A DNA stretch of 64,000 bases from Antitrichia curtipendula (Eukaryota > Streptophyta > Bryopsida > Hypnales > Leucodontaceae): contig OX579635.1 of NCBI GenBank assembly GCA_951230915.1, positions 17,298,001 through 17,362,000 of the forward strand, in the 5' to 3' direction. The notes beneath the pieces were generated by a model. It worked only from the letters and a program-made list of their open reading frames with translations, ran no database searches and was not told the origin of the DNA. How positions within the stretch are numbered: position 1 is the first letter of the stretch; each line of letters begins with the position of its first letter. Positions 12,130-23,997 of the stretch are shown here, piece by piece. The translations under genes and the position numbers were made by a program.

Positions 12130-13061
12130 CCCCTAAAGGACCAAACACTATTTTTTGACAACATAACATTTTGGGCAGCTCACTACAACCGGAATTTTTT
12201 TTTTTTTTGAAATTTTCACACAAAATGTTCCCAAGGATTAGCTTTAAGGCCCAACAATTTTTATAACTTTTGACTACATGGGTGAAAAGTTATTGCATGA
12301 TATGTCATTTTCATTGGTTGGCGAGGCAGACCGGACAGCTGAAAAAACTTCTTCATAAATCACTTTTTATTTAAACAAAAATTTGAAATTGTTTCTTTTG
12401 ATTTATATATATATGGGAAGCTTTTAATCATTCCATTTTGATTAATGAGATGAAAGTTATGAAGAGTTTTAGTTTGAGGATAGTTATGGAATCTCTACTC
12501 TAAGATAAATTTTGAAGTCCTTTATTTAACTCAATTTTCAATATTTTTGAAAAAAAATAAAAAAATTGGATGTAGATTGATTATTATAACATTACAACCG
12601 TTGGAATTGGCATTTTTTAATTCCATATTTAAATTCTTAACAATTTAGTGTTTTGAACATTCTCTACCTTTTTCTACTTACTATTTTTTTCCTATATGTT
12701 GTACAATTCCAAATGATCTGAAATTTTTCAAGCATGTGTCCAACTTGCCTTGAAGAATGAATCCAAAGAGTAACCACCATTTTATACATTTGTTCATACA
12801 AATGTGGTCTTATGAAGTGTAGCTGCCCGAATTTTTGCAGGGACAAAAAAAGGATTTTTGTCAATTCAAATGCTATTAGCTTGCAATCCACAAGGTGAAT
12901 TTTTTTTTTTTTAAATTTCAGAAACTTCTCAAAATAATTTAATACAAGATCCTACGGTCACAATTTTCCAAAAATGTTTTTTTTATAAAATTTGATACTT
13001 GTATTAGAAATAGCAATTTTAGAGCAGTTTTGGTGAAAACATAGTCTTTGACCTTTAGGGG
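12130..13061. mobile_element. TTAA-flanked inverted-repeat element, copy B
   Basis: It is 932 bp long, starts CCCCTAAAGGACCAAACAC, ends CCTTTAGGGG, and is flanked by TTAA at 12126-12129 and 13062-13065. The interior matches copy A along most of its length. The right TTAA is shared with the start of a second, smaller element at 13066. Confidence 0.75.
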
Positions 13062-13065
13062 TTAA

Positions 13066-13470
13066 CCCATTAAGGACCGGTCAACCATTTTATGGTCGAT
13101 TTGGGTCCTTTTTGGTTTGTAGAGAGAGTATGTCAATGAATTTGATGACATGGCAAAGGAGACAGGTCTGGGGAATTGGGAAGTGAAGAGTTTAGGACAA
13201 TAACTAGGCCAATCTAAGGTGACATGTGGCCAGAGGGTTGAAAAAAACAAGACAACAGGGGCTGAAATTACACCAAGTTTTGCTAAAAATTCTTGCTTTA
13301 CAACGCACCTTCACCAAAAATTTCAATGCTAAATCCTATATCATGCACAAGACTTCCATCCGTATGGTTAGATCTCCGATAGGCATTTGCATTCAAAAAT
13401 TTTAAAATTGCTCCCAATTGGCCATACAAAGGATTGCCCACCTCCCAAATCAACCATGGTCTTTAATGGG
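13066..13470. mobile_element. small TTAA-flanked element abutting copy B
   Basis: It is a 405-bp unit starting CCCATTAAGGACC and ending GGTCTTTAATGGG. TTAA precedes it at 13062-13065 (shared with copy B) and follows it at 13471-13474. The ends resemble those of the larger TTAA elements but are distinct, so it may be a sister family. Confidence 0.65.
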
Positions 13471-14220
13471 TTAAGCTCTTATTCCTTATAGATTTGAGGT
13501 CCCAAGCACATCACTTCATTGGGGTTCAATTTTGAATTCATATGTAATTTGTACAATGTTCAAAAAACTTTTTAAAAATGGATTATGACCAATTGTGAAT
13601 TTTCACTGGATGTTCCTACCCAAAGGCATTTGTTCACACTAGCTTCTAAAAATTATTGTTTGTGGTGAATAAATAATATGATGTTGAAAGTTCTTCTACC
13701 TAAATGCACCTTGGAAGATTGTAGAAGATTGAGTTGTGTTGCAATATAAATTATACAAATAAAACAACGTATTATCATCGTATTACTTAATTCAACATTG
13801 TTTATCCACAATTCTTAATTATCAATAAGAATCACAATTTATCCTTTAAAGGAGACAACGTGCAAATGATTCGAACAATGAATGGACTTATGAAGGGGTG
13901 TATTTGCCATTCAAATATAATTTGTTGAAATGAAATCATTCTATTTTTTTATACATTCTTTTCCGTGCTTGTAATTGTGTGACAGTGTATATAATTACTT
14001 GAATAATTCAATTTCACAAATGTAACCATGTCGTTTGCCTCTACTATAAGACAAGAACACCTCCAATATTCTTATGTTTTCAATTTTTAGTCTCAAATAA
14101 TCAAGAAATTGTATTCAAAATTAGGAGTGATTATAATTCAACCTCTTCCATGACATGTTGTTGGAGTTGGTTTTGATGTAATTGTGAATAGAAATTCTTT
14201 TTTTTGCAACTTTTATTTGT

Positions 14221-14372
14221 CTTGACAGGTTTGTTCCATCAATAAGAATCCTATTGTAAGGGGAGAAGAAATCAAGGTAGAGCCATTGATTTAGGGTTGA
14301 AGCTCGTGAGTCTTGTGGTCATTGTATGCAACAATTTTGATTCGAGTGATGGAAAAGTGGTGGATCTAAGTT
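14221..14372 (+). pseudogene. fragment of a Bet v 1-like gene (intron 2 / exon 3 junction)
   Basis: The stretch aligns with 31659-31786 of the intact two-domain gene. Both have TTGTTCCATCAA, then GATTTAGGGTT or GATTAGGGTTT, CTCGTGAGTCTTGTGG or CTCATGAGTTTTGTGG, a decayed acceptor region, and finally AAGTGGTGGA. The acceptor CAG of the intact gene has become CAA here, so the exon could not be spliced in. Homology stops abruptly at a small inverted-repeat element (14374). The missing remainder may correspond to the relic beginning at 27609. Confidence 0.7.
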
Positions 14373-14373
14373 A

Positions 14374-14515
14374 GGGCCGCTTCACACTCTGGCCGGCCAA
14401 GTCAAGAGGCCGTGGAAGTGAGAGTCCAAATTTTGGTGAGTCCAAATAAATGGGCAATAAATAGGCCCTGAAATTTAGAAATTGGAGACTTTGGCCAGCC
14501 ATAGTGTGAAGCCTC
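14374..14515. mobile_element. small MITE with GGCCGCTTCACACT-type ends
   Basis: Left end GGCCGCTTCACACTCTGGCC and right end GGCCAGCCATAGTGTGAAGC are imperfect reverse complements over about 24 bp. It cuts off the Bet v 1-like fragment. A TAGGG start would suit the hAT superfamily, but I cannot define a target duplication. Confidence 0.55.
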
Positions 14516-15027
14516 CAAAGGCCAAGCCCAAAGTCCAAACCTCACCCATGCGTCAATTTTTTCAAATAAAAGATAAAAAAACATGAGAAAGGAGTCCAAA
14601 ATGGTCTTGGAAAAAAATCACAGCACATGCTCTTATCATCAAACAAGGAATATGAAGGATATAAATGGAATAAAAGGGTGGCATTGGCCATTCAATGAAC
14701 CTAGTTCATTGAATACAAAGACTCCCCATTGTAATGGTAGAGACTAGGTTTCAAACCCCAATGGCGACAACTAACAACTAACAAATAACAACCTTTTTTG
14801 GAACATCCTTGGAATGGGCACCGATCTAATCACTTCTAGATATTTTTGAGTCCAACACAAAACACAACATCTCATAGCTTATGCAGTCCTTATTGGGACA
14901 TTTTATGACATTTGGCTTATAGCTTCATATAGCTATAAGTACGTTTTGTAATCTAAAACTTCAATAGGATTAGAATAGATCAAATTTTTCATTTTCTTGG
15001 TAAACATACAAAGAAATCCATTTAATT

Positions 15028-15231
15028 ATGGATAACAATCGGATAGATAGTTTCCGAGTTACCAAAATTGTTACGGATGTTTTGTCACCGGAAGGAAGAC
15101 GGATCCGGAATCTGGAAAGAATTTGGATTGATGAGACCTACGGCCTAGAGTTCCGGGCTAGGAAAATAGGATATCGTTACGGGAACGGCTTTCCACCCGT
15201 TCTCCTTTGGGAACTGTTGGCCGCTCATCAG
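15028..15231 (+). CDS. unrecognised small coding-like exon
   Basis: ATG at 15028 opens a frame rich in charged residues (MDNNRIDSFRVTKIVTDVL, GRRIRNLERIWIDETYGLEF) that runs to ELLAAHQ and a CAG/GTACTT splice-donor-like site at 15231/15232. Its base composition resembles the repetitive gene just downstream, with frequent CCGGA, and differs from the AT-rich surroundings. I do not recognise the protein, and it may be part of, or a neighbour of, the decayed family member at 15395. Confidence 0.3.
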
Positions 15232-15394
15232 GTACTTAAACCCACCGCCACCTTCTTTCTCTCTCTTTCAGTTTTGTTGCATTCTGCGCGTGCATAGTTG
15301 AGTGAAAGAGCGGTGAGCTAGAGTTTGTACCAGAGAGAGAAGAGTGAAGACGGTGTCAATTGCACTAGATTAGAAATTGTCTTGTCGGTATTCG

Positions 15395-17355
15395 ATGGCA
15401 GAGTGTAGCAAACCCAAGTCCCGTAAGCTACGGTCACTACCCGGATGCTCTGTCTTTCTTTACCTGCCGACCCGGCCACACGGAAACAATTAGAAGAGGA
15501 CCTGATGCACATAGAGTGTGGTGGGTTGATGCGGAGGCCATGAAACTTGAAGAGCGAGGAAATGATCCAGGAACTCATCCTGGACATTCCGAACCAATAA
15601 TAGTTGACAGTGAGGGGTCGACCCGTGGCTTGGACGGAAGAGGTTTGGGCACATGTTTATGCATTCAAGAAGAGTGGAACCGGAATGGCCTCCTGGATGG
15701 ACAAGTACGCCACTGGAAAGTTCCAGAATCCGGCCAACGCCAAAGAAGAGTATGCTATTAGTGACTGTAAGAACAATAGGCAGAGATGGGTGTTAGAGTT
15801 TCTCATCCCGATTTTGTATCCGGAAAAGCCTACTCGGATAACAATCACGATTGCCAATACCATTTGGGGGCTATGGAATATAGGCTAGTGCACTGGGTAG
15901 AGTCATTATAGGGGTAGTATCCAAACTAGCAGAGCATTTGTCGAGGGCTAAAATCAACCCCATCAATTCGTATCTATTTCACCTCTATTAGCAGAAGGAG
16001 GTACTGACTTCTCAGGAGATCATAACATATGATACCGGGGCCATGATTTTGCAATATGAATGAAGAAAGAGAAGATAATCCGGAATCTGACGAGGAAGAA
16101 CTTCCGGAAGAGAAAGAGTACGTTGCCAAACGGAGGAAGTCCATCGATCTAACTGCAAGGAAAAAGATGCCAACGACAGAAGGAGGAGAACCCAACCAGG
16201 AATTCGTAGATGATCAAAACAACGGTTTCTTTGAGGCTGGAGCTGAGTGGATGCGGCATGCTCGGACCTTGCACTACAAGATGACTGTCTAATCTACTTA
16301 TCGAGATCATTCAAGAGGTTGAGGTGGAGTCGGACCAGATCATGGAGGCAATCTGGAAAAGACTGAGTCCGAAAGTGCTACGTGAGAAGGAAGAGAGAAT
16401 CCAAAACTTGGAGGCGGAACGGGATAATCTCCAAAATCGGTTGAATTGGACGGAAGAAGAGCTCAACTTGGCAAGACAAAAAGAGGCAAAGGGGCTTCAA
16501 GTGGTTCGGAACTTGATGGCTCTGGTTGCGCAGTCAACAGATCTCGTGAACAAAGCCCACTTGTTTGATGACTGGCTGCTCAAAGAAGGCCACGTGCCCG
16601 GATCAAAGATAGTAACGATCCTGGTCGATTTTCAAGCCCGGATGGAGGTGGTATTGAAGAAGATGGTCAAAATGTTGGGACACCTTGATCCGGACAAGGC
16701 CATATCAAATTTTCACTTTCTGAAGGTTCCAAACGAGCTGTTTAGGACAATTCCAGTCAAGCCGGATCCCCCTTCTCCGGTTCAGCCAATGTCAGAAGGT
16801 CTGAAGATCATTCTTGGTAAGCCACTGCTAGGTTTTTCTTTGAATCAATCACGGAATGCAATACGGACCACTATGAATCTGGGGCATGAGATTGAGAGGG
16901 AGCTTGGCTCTGAGTTAGTTCCGGTGCAAACAGAAGCTCATACTAAATTGACTGTACCATCACCCTGGACGAATACGGTACTGAATATTCCTCATCCCGG
17001 ATTTAAGATCCGGACTGATCTTATTGAACAGATTGGAGCCTTGGCGAATCCGGCCCGACACCATCTAGAAGACTTTATGCATATGCAGCAACCTTTGCTA
17101 GACGAGAACGAGATGGTGGATCTGGAGGGAACTCCACCGGAGAAAAAGAAACTGGGTATAGAGTTTATCAAAGACTCGGAGGAAAATGACTTTGAGACCG
17201 GATCCACAATAGAGACAGAGGATGAGTCACCATCGCCTACATAACACAAGATTCAAACCAGGGCAGCAATCCGGTTGACTCCCATGAAGTCAAATGCCAA
17301 TGGACCTACGACTCAAGGCGGTAGTAGCTCAAATAAGGCGTGCCGAAGAAGATAG
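15395..17355 (+). pseudogene. decayed member of an unrecognised repetitive gene family (copy 1)
   Basis: The order of recognisable parts matches the other copies. There is a start region (MAECSKPKSRKL), a decayed GRKQLEEDL-like block (15481), then MASWMDKYATGKFQN...LEFLIPILYPEKPTRI (about 15690-15840). Next come an NSYLFHLY motif with an in-frame stop, an acidic linker (PESDEEELPEEKE), a long coiled coil (about 16340-16500, LEAERDNLQNRLNWTEEEL) and a KAHLFDDWLLKEG...IVTILVDFQARME block. The tail is disordered. It ends in an in-frame TAA at 17242 followed in the same frame by KIQTRAAIRLTP. Frame changes occur near 15590, 15880 and 16290. Copies 2 and 3 (60252-61016 and 63106-64000) hold the C-terminal and N-terminal parts. 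No known domain is recognised. Confidence 0.6.
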
Positions 17356-17663
17356 TTAGAATATTTGTAGTTTGTTTTAGATTTTGAATTTCAGTTTTGT
17401 AATGGGTTTTCCATCTATGGGCCCAGGTTCCGGATTTGTAGGAGCAATTGGCCTTGGCGTTCCGTCTATCTCGAAAGGTCATGGTGTGGTTGTCCTGGTT
17501 TTGAGGTGTCTTTTTGACTATTTGTGTTGGTTTTTTAAGGGTGAAAATGATGGTTGTCAATTCATTCCATCCAAGCGCATTTTCAATGTGTACTTCGATT
17601 CTTTCTTTAATCCAAGCCACCAGATGGACCTTTTGACTTTATGCAAGAGTTTATGTTGGTTTG

Positions 17664-17756
17664 TTTATTCAAAGTGTTGGGGTATAGGGTTTAGGGTTTA
17701 GGGTTTTAGGGTTTAGGGTGTTAGGGTTTTAGGGTTTTATTCAAAGTGTTGGGGTA
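17664..17756 (+). repeat. interstitial telomere tract flanked by a 21-bp direct duplication
   Basis: About 50 bp of TTTAGGG-type repeats (17685-17735) lie between two identical 21-bp copies of a sequence containing TTATTCAAAGTGTTGGGGTA (17664-17684 and 17736-17756). Such a duplication is expected when telomere repeats are added while a staggered double-strand break is repaired. Confidence 0.85.
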
Positions 17757-19397
17757 AGTGGAGACAGGTTAGGAGGAATCCAAATTTTCAGTCAACTGGG
17801 ATGTGATTTTGAGGGGAAGTTTTGTGAAAGGAGTTTTAGACTTGGAGAGGAGGACTTGTGCGTAGTACCTTTAAAGTATTGGAGCGGTAATCCGGTAATA
17901 TCAAGGAGTGGAGTGGATGCAGGTCTGGAATTCAGGACGATCCTGTGTAGGTACAACCAACCACCCTAGGAAATCCCCACTGACCGGAAGGTCTACCAAC
18001 GTCAGAACCAATCTAGCCACTAAGAAACCAACTTACCAACATTTGTCAATTCCAGGTGTCTTGATCTGTTGTTGTAGTGAAGACGATCAGATGTACTTCT
18101 GAGTGAACTGCTTTCCGGATTGGCCATTCGTATAGCTGTGAGGATACTAAGTTCTCTTCTCTATCACAACATCATGTTTGTGTGAGTATTTGTTTGTTTG
18201 TTAAGAGTATAGAGTGTGAGGATTTGAGTGGTGAAGTCTCTATCCCTTGAAAGATCAAAGGCGGACCCTCTAAGGGTAAAACAAAGGAATAGAAAACTAG
18301 AAAGTTGGAGAGAAAAAACCGGATTCCGGAAAAAATCGGATCTGGATTGGATTCTGGGTAGTATTCGTAAATTGGAAAAGAATAAACGAGAAGATGGATT
18401 GCTTGGGTATTTGAGAAAGTAAGTGAAACCGGATACCTTAGCTTGTGACAACATACTAGAATTCCCCTGGGACAATATTTTGAGCCATTTTACAGCATTT
18501 TTGTGTTGTAAAGATATTTACACCTAGACCGCATTTACAACAATCATGGTATAGAAAAAGTAGAAGCTTTGTTGAAAATCGCTCCTAGAGGGTGTGGATC
18601 TCACATGTGCCCATTCTACAACATGTCTGCACATTGAAATGTTAGTGAGGAAACAACAAGTGTCAGCAGCCCACAACGCTTGTTATTGTTGACACTAGGA
18701 GAACAAATCATCATACTACATATTTCTTAAACACATCCAAAACTCTTCTGTAAATCTGGTGATAAGTAGGACGTTGTGAAGCAGAAGCTGCCATTTTCCC
18801 AATTTCAATACTCCCTGTGCTCTCCACCTTCAATCTCCATTGTGGCAGATTGCTAGTTCTATTAAGCATCCACAGAGCTCACTTGTGACCACTATAGGAA
18901 GTCAATTCTTTGGTCATGCACACCAAAAAAGACTAGTAAGATTAAGCTATTTCAAGTTTTGAGTCTCACTATGTTTGTTCAGAGTTTTAGCTTCTTTACT
19001 GGACCTACATTTAACTGTGTATGCAGTATTTTGGCTTGGCTCATTAAGCATCTAGCTCATGCAGTTCATTATAAGGATATGCACAATGACAACTTTTAAA
19101 CAGCTCTTGAAAGAGGTGTTTTGCCATTTGAAAATGATGGCTTATTTCTCATTAATACCTGCTGATTGCTAGATCCAAGCAAATTTGCACATAATTTTTC
19201 TGGATGTTCTGAGATTGTGAGTTTGGGATCAGAAACTTCATTTATGAAGTACATTTCTGGTGCCAGCTCTCCATCACGTATGTAGTCCTTTCATTTTTGC
19301 TCTAGTTCTTTCATCTATTCTTATAAGAAACAAGAATATTTTCAAAATCTAAAACTTGAAGCATTGTTCTTGCAAAGAACAAATAACAAAGAACAAA
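17757..19397. other. no gene supported
   Basis: Some CCGGA-rich sequence at 18220-18430 resembles the base composition of the repetitive gene family and has a short open frame (MVKSLSLERSKADPLRVKQR), but nothing links it to a known protein. The remainder is unremarkable. Confidence 0.5.
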
Positions 19398-20999
19398 TAT
19401 TCCCTCCATCCTAAAATGATCTTTTGGTTGGCCTTAGTTTCTTGTCCCAAAATGATTTTTCTACTATGACTAGGACAAATAGCCCGTGAAATGAATTTCC
19501 CGTATTGAACAATGCAAACATCATGATAAAAGCTACAGTAGCTGGGCCTAGAGAATGAACTAAAAATTGAATGAGCATGACATCGGAAAGTTCCACGGCA
19601 ACTTCAACCACAAGCAATAGATTCGAAGATCATGGGTTGGCAGTTACTTCAAAGTCTCTGAAGGTCAAGGGTTCAGAGATCGATGTGATTTCCTTTTTGC
19701 TTTGGCCACTTGTGGCTAGAGATTACTTGTTGCATTAAAAACAATTGAAATTCTTATTTTGCAATAAAATTCCATTTCATTTGAGTTAATAGAAAAAAAA
19801 TTATTGTACGAAGTAACCATGTGGTTGGCTAGCACGGAATAGTTGTATTGTGAAATCTTTTCATTTGCAAAAACACAATAGTATTCACCGCACCGAGCTA
19901 AAGAAAGTCTTTCCACAAATTTAATTGGCCCAAATGCAAGGCCAAAAAATGTAAAATCTCACAAGGTACAAAAACCATGGAGTCGTCAATTAGACACTTT
20001 CAATCTACGCTGTTGTTCCTTGGTTAATCCTTAAAGGACGTGGCTTTCCATTACCAAGGTAGTTACCAAAATGCTCTGATTATTGGACCAATTTGTATAT
20101 TCTTTCTGTTTCTACATTGAACAATGAAGTCATCTATTGGACACTTCTGATGCTTGGTATCAAGGATCAAACAAATTCTAAACATGGGAAGAAGACAAAG
20201 AGGAATTACTTTGAAAATATGTTCAAGAACAATGAAATTAGTTACGTCAATTTTTTGGAGAAATATTACCTATTTTTTGAAAAATTCATCTTATTTTTTT
20301 CTTATTTTTTCATCCAATTTTTTTCATCTATAAAATACTTTAAAATGAATTAACTTCATTAAAAATTTACATACAACGTACACTTTTCATGACAACAATG
20401 AATTTTTGAATACATCATGGATGAAAAAAATAAGTGATGGATGGATGGAAATAATTACAATATGTTAAACTTGCTTGTATTTTAGGATGCAAGTTGTCAT
20501 TGCTACCAAAGAAATTGAAATGAATCATTCCACAATAGTTATTGTAAATACAACAAAAAACAGCCACATTAGCATTTGAGGACGGTTCCAATTACTTTGT
20601 AGTAGATTGTCTTTGTTTCAGTTAGTTCTTTTTGGTAAGGATTTCAGATTATTTTTGGATAATTATACTCTATACTTCGTATGCTTTTTGGATAATGTAT
20701 ATGAATAAATTAAGAATTTCTAAGAGATTCCTTACTAGTTTCATGTGATTCTATTTAATGTGATTCTATCTAATTCTCCAAGCTCTGGTGTATTTGAGGC
20801 TCATTTCCAACAGACTTCAACACTGTCCAGAAAATTAAGATTTGCAATGGATACACTAACTTGCGCAAAATCTTGAATAGAGAAATCATAATCGTTCTTT
20901 TTTTTAAATCAGATTTTTGATGCTAAAACTAGACTTCATAAAGAATTTTTCAAAGATATAAACTACTAAAAATAGCATTTTAGTAAGATTTTATTTAAC

Positions 21000-21051
21000 T
21001 TTAAAGTATTTTCGACACTAGAATTTGGTGACTTGGGCATTTAGGGGTTAA
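21000..21051. mobile_element. truncated right end of a TTAA element (fragment D)
   Basis: TTTAGGGGTTAA (TTAA at 21048-21051) repeats the right terminus of copies A-C. No matching left end with CCCCTAAAGG is visible upstream, so this is a fragment and its left boundary is approximate. Confidence 0.45.
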
Positions 21052-22383
21052 TATTTTTTTAAGTAGAAGTAAATATAATATTGAACAAAAAACTGAATCA
21101 TTCATATTTCTAGGATGGAATTGATACACAATAATCCCAATAGTGAGACTAATCTACCTAACAAACTTAATCCTCACTAAAAATTATTTTTGAAAAATTG
21201 TTAAAATTGCATTAGAAAATTAATTCCATAAGGTGTTTTTTTCAAGAAAATGCTTACATTATCCAAAAATAAAAATTGTCCATAATTTTCTCATCACTAG
21301 TCCAAATACAATAAATAAAAGCTTTACATTTAGACAAAATATAATCTTTGAGAAAAAATTTAAAATTGAAGAATTTTATATTTTTGTATTTTTTAGGGTG
21401 CTAGCCTTTAAATTGCTTCTTGGACTTCGGGTAGCTTATGTTTTACTTACAAGCACAGATTGAAATAAAAATTATACTATCAAAAAACTTATTTGATTTC
21501 CTATCTTTAACAAATGTTTCAAAAATTCATCTGAAATTGAGGTTATAGAATCCTAACAAAGTCTCAAGATTCCCCTATAAGGATTTTGGGACTTCAAGAG
21601 TTATTCCCTAAGTTGTAAGGCCTTTCTTCCATGAAAACCTATTGAAAATGCCATTTCTATTGTAAAGAGCTAAAAGGATTTATAATTTGTCTTTTTTGGA
21701 TATTTGACCATAGAATCTAGAATTAGAGTATTGTAAAAATATGTGGAAGGAACTTTGAAAACATTCATGAGATACATTGTAAAATATTTGCATTTAAATT
21801 GAAGAAAAATACTTTTTTGGAACCTTGCTTAACTAGATTTTTGGACTTTGAATTTTTTTCTACTAATTTTGAATTTCTATTTTTTATTTTTAGAATTGAG
21901 TTCAAAATCAAAAAAAAAATTATATACATATTTAATTGGCACTCATATTTAACAAATTAAAAATTTGTTAAATAAAAATAGATTCAAAATAGAAGGAAAT
22001 ATTACATTGTTAGTAGCTCTAACGATGTATTCAACACACTAATCTTGACAGTGAAATTATTCTAGCAAAAAATCTTCACCTTGTGAATTCTTTTTAAATT
22101 GTAGAAATTGAAATAAAAAATGAATTCTACAAGTTCTTTTTTCAAGAATGTTTTGGTTGTCTAAGAAAGAAGATTTTTCACAACTTTCACATCACTAATC
22201 CAAATAAATGAACCTAAGGTTCTTATGTAGATGAAATTACAATGTATAAGACACAAATTTAAAAATATATATTTCAATTTTTTGGGATTTTTTCCTTCTA
22301 CCTACTAAACTAATATCTAGCTTATTGCACCTCAATTTTTTCACTCCAATGATCTACACGTTACAAATAGCATCTAAGGCTCT

Positions 22384-23690
22384 TTATAATATGTCGGCAA
22401 GACATTGTAGATTTATAGGAAGACAGACTAATCTTGCTAATTTTGCTTTGCCCATGTGGGAGAGCTTGTAATTGTTGCCCCCATGAACTTTCATTACACT
22501 GATGAGGCAATTTTGAAGAAAAAGAAAGACGTCATTCAATTTTTCCTTCTTCATCTCATTGAATGAAGTGACTACCGCACTGACTAGCTCGTCAATTACA
22601 TTAGGTGCCTTCTGATGTTGTAGTGATTGGATGGCCTGAAAAAAAACTAGGTCCAATTCATTTGTATCTGGACTGTTTGGTGGTTGGCACACCAAACAAA
22701 TTTTAAGTCCGTCCTTATCACCCTCTTCAATTAGAATTGGATGATCTGGACTTGGATGTATTTTTGCATTATCTTGTTGAACAAAGACTTCAACTGGTGC
22801 CGGTTCCGAGCTTTGTGGCCAAATTGATTTGATGTCCGGAAACACCTTCTCTATCAAAAACCGTTTGTGACCTCTTTTGTGATTGTTGCAATTGGCTTTG
22901 TCTCCATTGTACCGACCGGATGATTCTTGCTGGATTGTTTGGTAGGTTCCTGAAATATGAGAGGATATATTCCAATCTTGCCATTGAAAAAACAACTCTT
23001 CAAGTAATAAAAGCGAGGGCGCGCAACGGCGGCAAGGAACATCACCTTGAGAATGAACCGCTTACTTTTAGTAGTACGTAGTGGCTCTTCTTCATCTGGC
23101 ACCAAATAGAAGTTGCCGCTTTCTTCAATGAGATAAAACCATTTTTCATCAATATAAACACAATCAAATGATCCCATGAATGTTAGCGACTCTGTATTCA
23201 AAGATGATGGTTTGATTATAGATAATGCATATTGAAGCCTGGATTTCTTATTTGCTTCAGTAAGAAACGATTTCAGTGCACTTGAATGGTGATAAAGCTT
23301 CCCTTCCTTTATGCGTCGATGCAGCGTCAATTTGGAGAGATTCATGGCAAAAGCCAAGGATCGAATGTTTTTACGTTGCTTTAACGAAATATCTTTCACT
23401 GCGGCTATGTTGATCTCCTTCCTTTTTCGTCTTGAATTTCCTTGAATGCAAGAAAAAACGTCTACAAATTCATTTTCATTTGATATGGAAGCTTGACCCC
23501 TTGCCCAAACACTGTGAATTGTTTGAGTGGCAAATCCAAATTGATGTGCCACAGTTATAGTTGATCCTTTCTTCAAAATTCCATTGTAACTTTGAGTTAG
23601 TAAGAATTTGCAACATGACCGACGTTGAGATTCAATCATATTTGCCTTCTGGACATGTGGAGCACATGTGGGTTGTTGTTCGCCCTCCAT
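22384..23690 (-). pseudogene. mariner-like transposase (DD39D), one frameshift
   Basis: The transposase cuts and pastes elements bounded by CTCCCTCCGTCCC ends. Reading from ATG at 23690, the N-terminal part has a basic helix-turn-helix region with RRIKEGKLYHH (about residue 125). The catalytic core follows: first Asp at about residue 181 in YIDEKWFY, then PDEEEPLRTTKSKRF, KVMFLAAVARPRF and SSKNHPVGTMETKPI. Near 22866 the frame shifts by one base (a one-base deletion fits). The second part carries FLIEKVFPDIKSIWP, the second Asp in VFVQQDNAKIHP, and CLVCQPPNSPD with the third Asp in NELDLVFF, 39 residues after the second. That spacing is diagnostic of plant mariner transposases. Apart from the shift the protein is near full length, so inactivation looks recent. 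Confidence 0.88.
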
Positions 23691-23997
23691 CCCTGCAAGA
23701 AAATGAAATGACTTAATAATAAAGCTTTGTTTTTAGTCCAACATGAGAATCACAGAAGAACATTGAACCATAGACAAATGAAGAAAAGAAGACGAAACAT
23801 GACCTTCAAAGTTGATTATGCTTTAGATATCAATAAAATATTACACCATTCCTACTTGATGTACTACTATGGATCTGTGGCTAGAAAAATTGAAATATGA
23901 TTATACAAAGTAAGAAGAAATAACATATGCTGCATTAGCTGCATGTGGAACAGAGTCAAAAATTTTAAACCATGCCAATCCTAGAGCAATTACTCCA

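Noticed and set aside
20093..20353. An 86-codon frame with a poly-Phe membrane-like tail
   Set aside because: It results from a T-rich low-complexity tract inside the mariner-like element.
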